Below, one piece after another: positions 42,611 to 50,343 of a DNA stretch of 64,000 nt (within the stretch, counting starts at the first letter, position 1; every line of letters begins with the position of its first letter). A program made the translations under genes and the position numbers. The notes beneath the pieces were generated by a model, which was not told where the DNA came from, ran no database searches, and worked only from the letters and a program-made list of their open reading frames with translations. Source of the stretch: Psychrobacillus sp044762855 (GTDB lineage: Bacteria > Bacillota > Bacilli > Bacillales_A > Planococcaceae); assembly GCF_044762855.1 (NCBI RefSeq), contig NZ_JBIWFB010000002.1:186001-250000 (forward strand). The letters are read 5' to 3'.

Positions 42611-43179
42611 GATTTGGGTTCGATATTGATGATACATTAATCAATCTTCGTGAGCATGCTTTTCAACTGTATAATAAAAAATTAAATCAAAATATTGCAC
42701 TAGATATTTTTCATTCGTTGAACAAAGTAGAAATCCACGAGCCTTTTGGAATGACTGCAGAAGAAGGGTCTCAAATGTGGAACAACTCTTTAGAAGAAAT
42801 ATATTATACGAATTGTCCACCTTATCCGGATGCTGTAGAAATGTTACAGCAATTAACTGATGATGGACATGAAGTTTTTTATATAACAGCAAGACCGGCC
42901 GAGCATGGTGAACGGACAAAAACATGGTTAAGAGAACAAGGCTTTCCAGTTAAAGATGAAAATTTTCACTGTGGGATGAAAGATCAAGAAAAAGTAGCGA
43001 TCATTCAAGAGTTAAGGTTGGATTATTACTTCGATGATAAACCGGACGTATTAAACACACTCGCTGATTGTCAAACGAAAGTATATGTGAAAACACAATC
43101 TTATAATAAGCATTTAACTATTCCGAGATTTTCTGATTGGTCTGAATGGAAGCAGCTCGTAGAGGAACGGAACCGCTAG
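42607..43179 (+). CDS. HAD phosphatase, 5'-nucleotidase (NT5C/YqfW)-like
   Basis: A 190-residue HAD hydrolase with motif I FGFDIDDTLINL, motif II FYITARPAEH and motif IV DYYFDDKPDVL, resembling the deoxyribonucleotidase/YqfW group. It overlaps the ribD stop in ATGA, so it is the third coupled cistron after ribA and ribD. RibD yields a phosphorylated ribityl intermediate that must be dephosphorylated by a HAD enzyme, so this protein may be that phosphatase. Family resemblance alone would say nucleotidase. Confidence 0.8.
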   Translation: MRFGFDIDDTLINLREHAFQLYNKKLNQNIALDIFHSLNKVEIHEPFGMTAEEGSQMWNNSLEEIYYTNCPPYPDAVEMLQQLTDDGHEVFYITARPAEHGERTKTWLREQGFPVKDENFHCGMKDQEKVAIIQELRLDYYFDDKPDVLNTLADCQTKVYVKTQSYNKHLTIPRFSDWSEWKQLVEERNR

Positions 43180-43242
43180 TAAAAGTGAGTTCTATTCCTT
43201 CCTAATTTTTCATAAGTTGTCCTATATGAAGGAGGATGACAA

Positions 43243-43881
43243 ATGGAAGTAAAAAATTGGGATGTAAAAGAGCAGTTTCTTTTTCCTGCAAGCTTTGGTG
43301 TGCCAAAAGAAGTAAGAACAGTGGCAGTTACGCCGCAATTTGAACAAAAAGAAACAGAAGAAGCTATCCAAATTATAGGGATTTACCATATTACCTGTCA
43401 TGTTGAGTTTGAAGAAGGTGAACATGCACATCATGCTACGAGTGAAGTGACTCAAATTGAGGATTTAGATGTGCAAGGTGAAGTAGGTTATTTTGAATAT
43501 GCTGTACCAATGAGTATAGAAATTGCTAAGGATAAAATACGGTCAGGCAGTTCACCTACTTTGAACGTTCAACATGTGAAGACGAGAAAAACAGAGCATG
43601 CAGCGATTGAAATTGCATGGTCTGTTCATTGCGAATTTGAAGGTCCTAACCAAGAAGAAATCGAACTCGAAATTGAGATCGAGAAAAAAATAGAATTGGA
43701 ACCGATATCGGAAGAAAAAGAAACAAAGGAAACAAAGGAAACAAAAGAAACACCTGAAAACGAACAGGCAAAAAGAGAAGAGTCAGAACTTCAATTCATT
43801 TTGGATTTGGATGATGGCTACTCAAAGCTTTCGTTTCCATCAAATTATGTCTCTGTAAAAACAAAAACAGAGGAAGAGTAA
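43243..43881 (+). CDS. Hypothetical protein in the SpoVID position
   Basis: A 212-residue soluble protein. The first 145 residues form a beta-rich domain (IIGIYHITCHVEFEEG, YFEYAVPMSIEIAKDKI, HAAIEIAWSVHCEFEG) that resembles the N-terminal domain of the spore-coat morphogen SpoVID. A Glu/Lys-rich linker with four KET repeats and a short C-terminal LQFILDLDDGYSKLSF follow. There is no LysM domain, unlike full SpoVID. In B. subtilis spoVID lies between hemL and valS, so position supports the link. GAAGGAGGA precedes the ATG. Confidence 0.55.
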   Translation: MEVKNWDVKEQFLFPASFGVPKEVRTVAVTPQFEQKETEEAIQIIGIYHITCHVEFEEGEHAHHATSEVTQIEDLDVQGEVGYFEYAVPMSIEIAKDKIRSGSSPTLNVQHVKTRKTEHAAIEIAWSVHCEFEGPNQEEIELEIEIEKKIELEPISEEKETKETKETKETPENEQAKREESELQFILDLDDGYSKLSFPSNYVSVKTKTEEE

Positions 43882-44034
43882 CAAAACAAGTATTAAGATG
43901 TCCCATGTGGTTGGGACAATTAAAACACGTATTACTTGAAAACCACAAATAGGAATAATAACACCTTTACAATAAAACCGTGTTTTCCGTAGCCAATCAG
44001 GTAGTAAATAAGGATTATAGCCTTTTCTTTTCAT
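43840..44034 (-). CDS. Small membrane protein, 64 residues
   Basis: The minus strand has GAAAGGAG 7 bases before the ATG. The product begins MKRKGYNPYLLPDWLRKTRFYCKG-like (basic, aromatic) and then has two hydrophobic helices around a conserved-looking PTTWD. The strong ribosome-binding site and amphipathic N-terminus argue for a real gene; its 3' end overlaps the convergent upstream CDS by 42 bp. No family is recognised. Confidence 0.65.
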   Translation of the reverse strand: MKRKGYNPYLLPDWLRKTRFYCKGVIIPICGFQVIRVLIVPTTWDILILVLLLFLCFCFYRDII

Positions 44035-44060
44035 AATTTTCTCCTTTCACGAGACTTGAC

Positions 44061-44090
44061 TTGACGACATATGATAAGATTAGGTACAAT
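44061..44090 (+). promoter_or_regulatory. Promoter of the valS leader
   Basis: TTGACG (44061-44066) and TACAAT (44085-44090), 18-bp spacer, just before the T-box RNA. Confidence 0.7.
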
Positions 44091-44096
44091 ATGGAC

Positions 44097-44350
44097 ATCT
44101 AAATAATGATGCAATGAATGGGAAGAGTAAAATGACCTGGTTATCAAAAGAAAGGAAACAACTTGCTGAAATGTTTCTGTTAATCACCGTTTGAAGGTAG
44201 CCCATGAGCAGCATTTGTGAACTAAGAGTAGCAAATGCCGGTTTGAAGCCGTTATCGAATTGAGAGCGTGATGTGCATTTTGGCATCTGCGAATAAAGGT
44301 GGTACCGCGAACAAACTCCTTCGTCCTTTAATGACGACAGGAGTTTTTTT
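44097..44350 (+). ncRNA. T-box leader (tRNA-Val sensing) of valS
   Basis: The T-box sequence AAGGTGGTACCGCG is at 44296-44309. Stem I is closed by ATGGG (44118-44122) and CCCAT (44201-44205), with an AGAGTA GA-motif on the 5' side. The specifier just before the 3' strand reads GTA-G (44197-44199), a valine codon followed by a purine. The terminator is AAACTCCT/AGGAGTTT with an inner TCGTC/GACGA and a T-run (44313-44350). Uncharged tRNA-Val is expected to stabilise the antiterminator. Confidence 0.95.
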
Positions 44351-44370
44351 ATATTTGTTCAAGTGTGAAC

Positions 44371-44473
44371 GAATATAAAGCCTCCGGCGGATGTCACAGA
44401 TTTTGTAAGGAGTTAATCGAGCTTGCTCGATTCAAAATCTGGACGCAATTACGCCGAGGCGTAATTGATATTC
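44371..44473. repeat. MITE-like hairpin insert in the valS leader
   Basis: The element is bounded by GAATATAAAGCCTCCGGCG on the left and CGCCGAGGCGTAATTGATATTC on the right, which are complementary with a small bulge. Inner pairs CAGATTTTG/CAAAATCTG and ATCGAGC/GCTCGAT complete a 103-bp hairpin. It lies between the T-box terminator and the valS ribosome-binding site, so every full-length valS mRNA carries it. Confidence 0.7.
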
Positions 44474-44492
44474 TTTTTGAGGAGGAAAAAAT

Positions 44493-47135
44493 ATGACAAA
44501 CGAAACAACGATGCCTACGAAGTACGATCCTCAGTCGATTGAAAAAGGTCGATATGAGTGGTGGCTAGAAGGGAAATTCTTCGAAGCTCACCCAGAAAGT
44601 GATAAAAAACCGTATACAATTGTAATACCACCACCAAACGTAACTGGAAAATTGCATTTAGGTCATGCTTGGGATACTACTCTACAAGATATTCTAATAC
44701 GTATGAAACGTATGCAAGGGTACGATGCACTTTGGTTACCAGGTATGGACCATGCAGGTATTGCGACACAAGCAAAAGTAGAAGAAAAGCTACGTTCAGA
44801 AAATATTTCTCGTTACGATCTAGGTCGCGAAAAATTTGTCGAAGAAACATGGAAATGGAAAGAAGAATACGCTGGTCATATCCGTGCACAATGGGCAAAA
44901 CTAGGACTTGGTCTAGATTACTCACGTGAGCGTTTCACATTAGATGAAGGTTTATCAAATGCCGTAAAAGAAGTTTTCGTTAAGCTATATAATAAAGGAC
45001 TTATTTACCGCGGTGAGTACATTATTAACTGGGATCCTGCAACAAAAACGGCCCTATCCGATATTGAAGTAATTCACAAAGATGTACAGGGTGCATTTTA
45101 TCATATGCACTACCCCCTAACAGATGGTACTGGTTCTATTGATATTGCCACAACTAGACCAGAAACGATGCTTGGGGATACTGCAGTTGCGGTACATCCA
45201 GAAGATGAGCGTTATAAACATTTAATCGGGAAAACAGTGAAGCTACCAATCGTAGGTCGTGAAATTCCAATCGTTGGAGACGACTACGTAGATATGGAAT
45301 TTGGTAGTGGAGCAGTGAAAATTACACCTGCACATGATCCGAATGACTTTGAAATTGGAAACCGCCATAATTTAGAACGAATTTTAGTTATGAATGAAGA
45401 TGGTACGATGAATAAAAACGCAGCATCTTATGACGGAATGGATCGTTTTGATTGCCGTAAACAAATCGTCAAAGATTTACAAGATGCAGGTGTTTTATTC
45501 AAAATTGAAGAACATCTTCACTCTGTTGGACATTCAGAGCGTAGTGGAGCAGTTGTAGAGCCATATCTTTCTTTACAATGGTTCGTTAAAATGCAACCAC
45601 TAGCAGAAGAAGCAGTGAAGCTTCAACAAGCGGAAGAAAAGGTAAACTTTGTACCTGACCGCTTTGAAAAAACATATTTAAATTGGATGGAAAACATCCA
45701 TGATTGGTGTATCTCTCGCCAATTATGGTGGGGTCATCGAATTCCAGCTTGGTACCATAAAGAAACAGGCGAAGTATATGTTGGACACGAAGCTCCGGCA
45801 GATGCGGAAAACTGGAATCAAGATGAAGACGTGCTAGATACTTGGTTCTCCTCTGCACTATGGCCATTCTCTACACTAGGCTGGCCAAACGCTGAAAATG
45901 AAGAGTTCAAAAAATATTATCCAACGAATGCGCTTGTAACTGGTTATGATATTATATTCTTCTGGGTTTCCCGTATGATTTTCCAAGGTGTTGAATTTAC
46001 AGGAACTCGTCCTTTTGAAGATGTATTAATCCATGGACTTGTTCGCGCAGAAGATGGTCGTAAAATGTCTAAGTCGCTTGGAAATGGGATAGACCCAATG
46101 GACGTGATCGACCAATACGGTGCCGATTCTCTACGTTATTTCTTAAGTACTGGTTCATCACCAGGGCAAGATTTACGTTATTCTACAGAAAAAGTAGAAG
46201 CGGTTTGGAACTTTGCCAATAAAATTTGGAATGCATCTCGTTTTGCATTGATGAATATGGACGGCTTGAAATTTGAAGAAATCAATCTAGATGGCAAAAA
46301 ATCAGTTGCAGATGCATGGATTTTAACTCGCCTAAACGAAACGATTGAGCAAGTAACAAGACTGTCAGAGAGATATGAGTTCGGCGAAGTAGGGCGTGCA
46401 CTATATAACTTTATTTGGGATGATTTCTGTGACTGGTATATTGAAATGTCGAAGCTACCGCTAAACGGAGACGACGAAGAAGCGAAGAAAATGACTCGCT
46501 CTGTACTAGCATATGTTTTAGATAATACAATGAGACTATTACATCCGTTTATGCCGTTCATTACAGAAGAAATTTGGCAAAACCTACCGCACGAAGGAGA
46601 GTCTATTACATTAGCCGCTTGGCCAACTGTAAATGAAGCTCTTTCCAATAAAGAAGAAGCAGCTAGCATGAAATTGCTTGCAGAAATCATTCGTTCTGTA
46701 CGTAATATCCGCTCGGAAGTACAAACGCCAATGAGCAAGAAAGTGCCATTATACATTTCCGCGAAAGATACTGATACTTTAGCTGTGCTAGATGCCAATG
46801 CCAAATATTTAGAGCGTTTCTGTAATCCGGAACCACTAGTAATAGGGCAAGATTTAGAAGCACCTGGTCAATCAATGTCAGCAGTTGTAACTGGAGCGGT
46901 ATTTTATCTTCCATTACAAGGGTTGATCGATATTGATGCAGAAAAAGCCCGTTTAGAAAAAGAATTAGAAAAGTGGGCAAAAGAAGTGAAGCTCGTTCAA
47001 GGAAAATTATCGAATGAACGCTTCGTATCCAAAGCTCCAGAAGCAGTCGTTGCAGAAGAACGTGCAAAAGAACAAGATTATTTAGAAAAACATGCAACCG
47101 TGTTAAAACGTTTGGAAGAATTGAATAATCTGTAA
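44493..47135 (+). CDS. valS: Valyl-tRNA synthetase
   Basis: Charges tRNA-Val; 880 residues, class I. PPPNVTGKLHLGHAWD carries the HIGH motif, KMSKS is at residues 524-528 (KMSKSLGNGIDP), the CP1 editing domain includes TTRPETMLGDTAV, and the C-terminal tRNA-binding coiled coil is rich in Lys/Glu. GAGGAGG precedes the ATG. Controlled by the T-box upstream; folC follows further down, as in B. subtilis, but two minus-strand genes intervene. Confidence 0.97.
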   Translation: MTNETTMPTKYDPQSIEKGRYEWWLEGKFFEAHPESDKKPYTIVIPPPNVTGKLHLGHAWDTTLQDILIRMKRMQGYDALWLPGMDHAGIATQAKVEEKLRSENISRYDLGREKFVEETWKWKEEYAGHIRAQWAKLGLGLDYSRERFTLDEGLSNAVKEVFVKLYNKGLIYRGEYIINWDPATKTALSDIEVIHKDVQGAFYHMHYPLTDGTGSIDIATTRPETMLGDTAVAVHPEDERYKHLIGKTVKLPIVGREIPIVGDDYVDMEFGSGAVKITPAHDPNDFEIGNRHNLERILVMNEDGTMNKNAASYDGMDRFDCRKQIVKDLQDAGVLFKIEEHLHSVGHSERSGAVVEPYLSLQWFVKMQPLAEEAVKLQQAEEKVNFVPDRFEKTYLNWMENIHDWCISRQLWWGHRIPAWYHKETGEVYVGHEAPADAENWNQDEDVLDTWFSSALWPFSTLGWPNAENEEFKKYYPTNALVTGYDIIFFWVSRMIFQGVEFTGTRPFEDVLIHGLVRAEDGRKMSKSLGNGIDPMDVIDQYGADSLRYFLSTGSSPGQDLRYSTEKVEAVWNFANKIWNASRFALMNMDGLKFEEINLDGKKSVADAWILTRLNETIEQVTRLSERYEFGEVGRALYNFIWDDFCDWYIEMSKLPLNGDDEEAKKMTRSVLAYVLDNTMRLLHPFMPFITEEIWQNLPHEGESITLAAWPTVNEALSNKEEAASMKLLAEIIRSVRNIRSEVQTPMSKKVPLYISAKDTDTLAVLDANAKYLERFCNPEPLVIGQDLEAPGQSMSAVVTGAVFYLPLQGLIDIDAEKARLEKELEKWAKEVKLVQGKLSNERFVSKAPEAVVAEERAKEQDYLEKHATVLKRLEELNNL

Positions 47136-47138
47136 GGG

Positions 47139-47182
47139 AAAAAGAGCAAGTGGACGTGAAAATATGTCCGCTTGCTCTTTTT
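47139..47182 (+). terminator. Intrinsic terminator after valS
   Basis: AAAAAGAGCAAGTGGAC (47139-47155) pairs with GTCCGCTTGCTCTTTTT (47166-47182) with one G-U or mismatch. Confidence 0.85.
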
Positions 47183-47223
47183 AGTTGTAAAATCTATATT
47201 TTAGGAGATGTTTTAGACCCCTT

Positions 47224-47260
47224 AAAAAAGAGTGCAGCCGATTATCAATCGGCGCACTCT
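47224..47260 (-). terminator. Terminator of the ATP-grasp pair
   Basis: On the minus strand AGAGTGC-GCCGAT and ATCGGC-(T)GCACTCT form a stem followed by TTTTTT (47229-47224). The hairpin is partly inside the last codons of the gene. Confidence 0.75.
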
Positions 47261-48057
47261 GTTTCTGTTAGTTTCTTATTTATATAATTCATAATCGGTA
47301 TAGCAATATCTTCTCCAGTTGTTGCAAAATAGGATCTTGCTCCAACTGGATCTTCTATTTCATTGAATAGCCAATTTCCGTCGGGAAGCAGTAGAAAATC
47401 TATCCCGATGTAATCACTTTTTAATGCTTTAGCGATTTTTTGCACATCCGTAACTTGTTGGTTAGTTAAACTATATTTTTCTACCTTACCACCAAGAGTG
47501 AAATTAGATTTGAAACTATTTTCTGCACCAATCCGTTTCACTGCACCTATTACTTCTTCGCCTAACATAAATACCCGCACATCTGTTGCCTTTGTTTCGA
47601 TATATGTTTGTGCGATGATTGTTTGAGATTCGTGCTTTTCTAGGAAAATAGTAGCCTCTTCTTTTGTTTGAACAAGCTCTACTTGCGTTCCACCGTAGCC
47701 ATCCACTGTTTTCAACACGGATGGATATTTTGTGAAATCATTTATGTTTTGTATTTTCTTAGTTGGAACAGCTGCTATTCCAAGAAGCTGAACGAGCTGA
47801 ATCGCTTTTAATTTATCATTCGCAATGACATTCACTTCTGCCCGATTAAACATTGAGACATTCCGCTTTTCTAATTGCTTAGCAAGTTTAGGATTTCTTG
47901 CCCTGAAAAAGATGAAATCCGCTTCTGGTATAGTAGTATTTTCATCATCTATAACTGTAAGAGTGAGTCCATGACTTTCGCCAGCATTTATTAGCCGATC
48001 TATAAAATTTCGATTGCGTTCGATTTCTTTTGATTCATATATTAATAGGCCGTTCAT
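47245..48057 (-). CDS. RimK-like ATP-grasp ligase 2
   Basis: A 270-residue ATP-grasp protein. The central and C-terminal parts show PSVLKTVDGYGGTQVELV (ATP lid), AQTYIETKATDVRVFMLGEEVIGAVKR and YIGIDFLLLPDGNWLFNEIEDPVGAR, with metal-ligand Asp and Glu-x-Glu/Asn features of the RimK/LysX group. The first four bases overlap the stop of the companion ligase, so the pair is cotranslated. Such enzymes join an amino acid to a carboxylate through an acyl-phosphate; substrate unknown. Confidence 0.75.
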   Translation of the reverse strand: MNGLLIYESKEIERNRNFIDRLINAGESHGLTLTVIDDENTTIPEADFIFFRARNPKLAKQLEKRNVSMFNRAEVNVIANDKLKAIQLVQLLGIAAVPTKKIQNINDFTKYPSVLKTVDGYGGTQVELVQTKEEATIFLEKHESQTIIAQTYIETKATDVRVFMLGEEVIGAVKRIGAENSFKSNFTLGGKVEKYSLTNQQVTDVQKIAKALKSDYIGIDFLLLPDGNWLFNEIEDPVGARSYFATTGEDIAIPIMNYINKKLTETECAD

Positions 48058-48932
48058 ATGGTAACCGCTCCAACTTTGGAAAGAATATAACTAATCATAT
48101 AGTCTCCAACATTGATACCAGTTACATTGTATATATTACGGATATGGGCAACCCCATTTACTTCACATACTAATGGTTCTTCCTGTTCTCCGAATAATAA
48201 ATCGACACCTGCAAATTCGGCGCCAAGTGCAGCGGCAGCTTGAATCGCTACTTCTTTTTGTCTTTCCGTCAAAATAATAGGGGAAGCAGTTCCGCCATTT
48301 GTAATATTGGCGCGGAAATCTGTTTCGGAATGGCGATGCATGCAAGCGACTACTTGTCCGCCAACCACATTTACGCGAATATCTCGCCCTCGACTAGTCT
48401 CGATAAATTGTTGAAAAACGTATTCGACTCCACTAAGCTCTGCTACTTTTTCGAAGAACTGTTTTCTTGTTTCGATTAAATATACACGCATGCCAAACGA
48501 TCCGTGTGCTTCTTTGATAATCATCGGAAGCTGTATAGTTGCTAGAACTTGTTCGTAATAACCTGTATGCTCTATGGAAAAGCCAGTATACACTTTAGGT
48601 GCAATGATTGTGATAGGCATTGGTACTTGTGCTTGTGCTAAAGCGATATATTGCTGTGCTTTATTGTCACAAATTTCAATGACATTTGGATCATTAAAAA
48701 CAGGGATTCCTAGATTTTTTAAATATTTTGCTAGCAATATATCTTTATCAAGAAAGACGACAAAATCGGGTCTTGTTGGTAAGGATTGCTGGACATTCAT
48801 AAGCAACTCATAGTTTTTCACTAATGTCGCTTGGATTCCTTGTTTTTCAGCTGCTTCTTGAAGGAGGAGCGCCTGGTCGATAAATTTATCGTGAGTAAGA
48901 CTACCGTTGTATACAATCCAACATGTTTGCAT
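48054..48932 (-). CDS. RimK-like ATP-grasp ligase 1
   Basis: A 292-residue ATP-grasp protein of the RimK/alpha-L-glutamate ligase type. FNDPNVIEICDNKAQQYIALAQAQVPMP leads into the ATP-binding domain, MIIKEAHGSFGMRVYLIE is the glycine-rich lid, and FVQ-like VFQQFIETSRGRDIRVNVVGGQVVACMHR and EFAGVDLLFGEQEEPLVCEVNGVAHIRN carry the metal and phosphate residues. AAGGGG precedes the minus-strand ATG by about 10 bases. First of two coupled ATP-grasp genes between valS and folC. Confidence 0.8.
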   Translation of the reverse strand: MQTCWIVYNGSLTHDKFIDQALLLQEAAEKQGIQATLVKNYELLMNVQQSLPTRPDFVVFLDKDILLAKYLKNLGIPVFNDPNVIEICDNKAQQYIALAQAQVPMPITIIAPKVYTGFSIEHTGYYEQVLATIQLPMIIKEAHGSFGMRVYLIETRKQFFEKVAELSGVEYVFQQFIETSRGRDIRVNVVGGQVVACMHRHSETDFRANITNGGTASPIILTERQKEVAIQAAAALGAEFAGVDLLFGEQEEPLVCEVNGVAHIRNIYNVTGINVGDYMISYILSKVGAVTI

Positions 48933-49020
48933 AATGAAAGACCCCTTCGATTGCGTGTTATAATAGTGTTCATAAGAAGTTTAGCACGAAAAGAACAAAG
49001 ACGAAAGTAGGCAGAAGTAC

Positions 49021-50244
49021 GTGGAAATAACAAATTTTAATAAGTACAAAAAAAAGTGGAATATAGATAGTGAAACGGTGATAAAACCTGGACTTGAGTC
49101 TATACTAATAGCTTTAAATAAATTAGGGAATCCCCAAAATAAGCACCAAGTTATTCATGTGGCAGGCACTAATGGAAAAGGATCGACCATTGCATTTTTA
49201 AGTGCACTAGCAAAAGAGCATGGTCTTATCTATGGTTCGTTTACCTCACCAAGCATAGTGGATGTCCATGATCAAATCCAAATAAACGGTCAAAACGTAA
49301 CAGAAGAGCAAATGGATAAAGCTTTCGAAAAAATGCAAGGAGCAGGGCTCAGTGGCATGCTCACTGATTTTGAACTATTAACAGTAGTTGCGTTTCTTGT
49401 AATGGAAGAATTACCACTGGATGTTGTTTTTATCGAGGCGGGTATGGGGGGAAGATTGGATAGTACAAATGTGATGGAAAAATCTATCGCGGTAATTCCA
49501 AGTATCTCGATTGACCATACAAATTTTTTAGGAGATACTGTCGAAAAAATAAGTTGGCATAAAGCAGGAATCATGAAAGAGAATGGCAAACTAATATTAG
49601 GGGCACTAACAGAAGAGGCAAAAGTTCAAGTAAATAAAGAAGCAAATGAAAAAAATGTACAAATTATAGAATTTGAGAAAAGCTTTGCTATACAAGATAA
49701 CACGTATACTTACGGAAAAAATATATTCGAAGACCTGCACCCCCAAATGTTAGGAAGACACCAACTATCTAATATGGCTCTAGCAATTACCGCGCTAATA
49801 GAAAGTGGCGTGCCATTAGATGAAAAAAAAGTTCAAACGGCTGTAAAAAAAGCAAGTTTACTCGGTAGAATGGAAAGAGTAGAAGAAAATGTTTATTTTG
49901 ATGGTGCGCATAACGAAGCTAGTATTAATGCTCTAGTAGAAACGATAAAAGAAACATTTCCGAACAATCAAATCCATTTTATCGTTGGTATTTTAAAAGA
50001 TAAGGATTATATATATATGCTAAGAAAATTAGAGGATGTCGCAAGCTCTTTTGAATTTGTAAATTTTCATCATGAAAGAGCACTTCCAGCTTCCGTTTTA
50101 TATAAACACTGTTTGCACAATGAAAAACGTATTACTAAAGATGTAGATAAGATTCATATTAAAAACAACCAAAATCAAGATGTGACTATTATCACGGGTT
50201 CATTATATTTTATTACAGAAATAAGAGAGAAAATGGTTAATTAG
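49021..50244 (+). CDS. folC: Folylpolyglutamate synthase
   Basis: Adds glutamates to folates; 407 residues. The P-loop HVAGTNGKGST is at about residues 47-56, FTSPSIVDVHDQI follows, VVFIEAGMGGRLDSTNV is the Mur-ligase-like stretch, and GRMERVEENVYFDGAHNEASINAL is the C-terminal signature. GTG start with a weak AAAGTAGG site. It follows valS as in B. subtilis, where comC is next; here the pilus locus is next. Confidence 0.93.
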   Translation: MEITNFNKYKKKWNIDSETVIKPGLESILIALNKLGNPQNKHQVIHVAGTNGKGSTIAFLSALAKEHGLIYGSFTSPSIVDVHDQIQINGQNVTEEQMDKAFEKMQGAGLSGMLTDFELLTVVAFLVMEELPLDVVFIEAGMGGRLDSTNVMEKSIAVIPSISIDHTNFLGDTVEKISWHKAGIMKENGKLILGALTEEAKVQVNKEANEKNVQIIEFEKSFAIQDNTYTYGKNIFEDLHPQMLGRHQLSNMALAITALIESGVPLDEKKVQTAVKKASLLGRMERVEENVYFDGAHNEASINALVETIKETFPNNQIHFIVGILKDKDYIYMLRKLEDVASSFEFVNFHHERALPASVLYKHCLHNEKRITKDVDKIHIKNNQNQDVTIITGSLYFITEIREKMVN

Positions 50245-50343
50245 TAATTTAAAGATTCTAATAAATTCGTGTACAATTATAAATAGGTAAGAGCATGCTA
50301 ATTGTCTTAGTCAGAAAATACTAAAGAGGTGGAAAATAGTTCT

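Noticed and set aside
43899..43918. TGTCCCA/TGGGACA hairpin as a terminator
   Set aside because: No T-run on either strand, and it is inside the coding region of the small minus-strand gene.
46178..46804. 208-codon minus-strand frame inside valS
   Set aside because: It is antisense to the conserved synthetase frame, low in complexity (Ser-rich) and without a ribosome-binding site.
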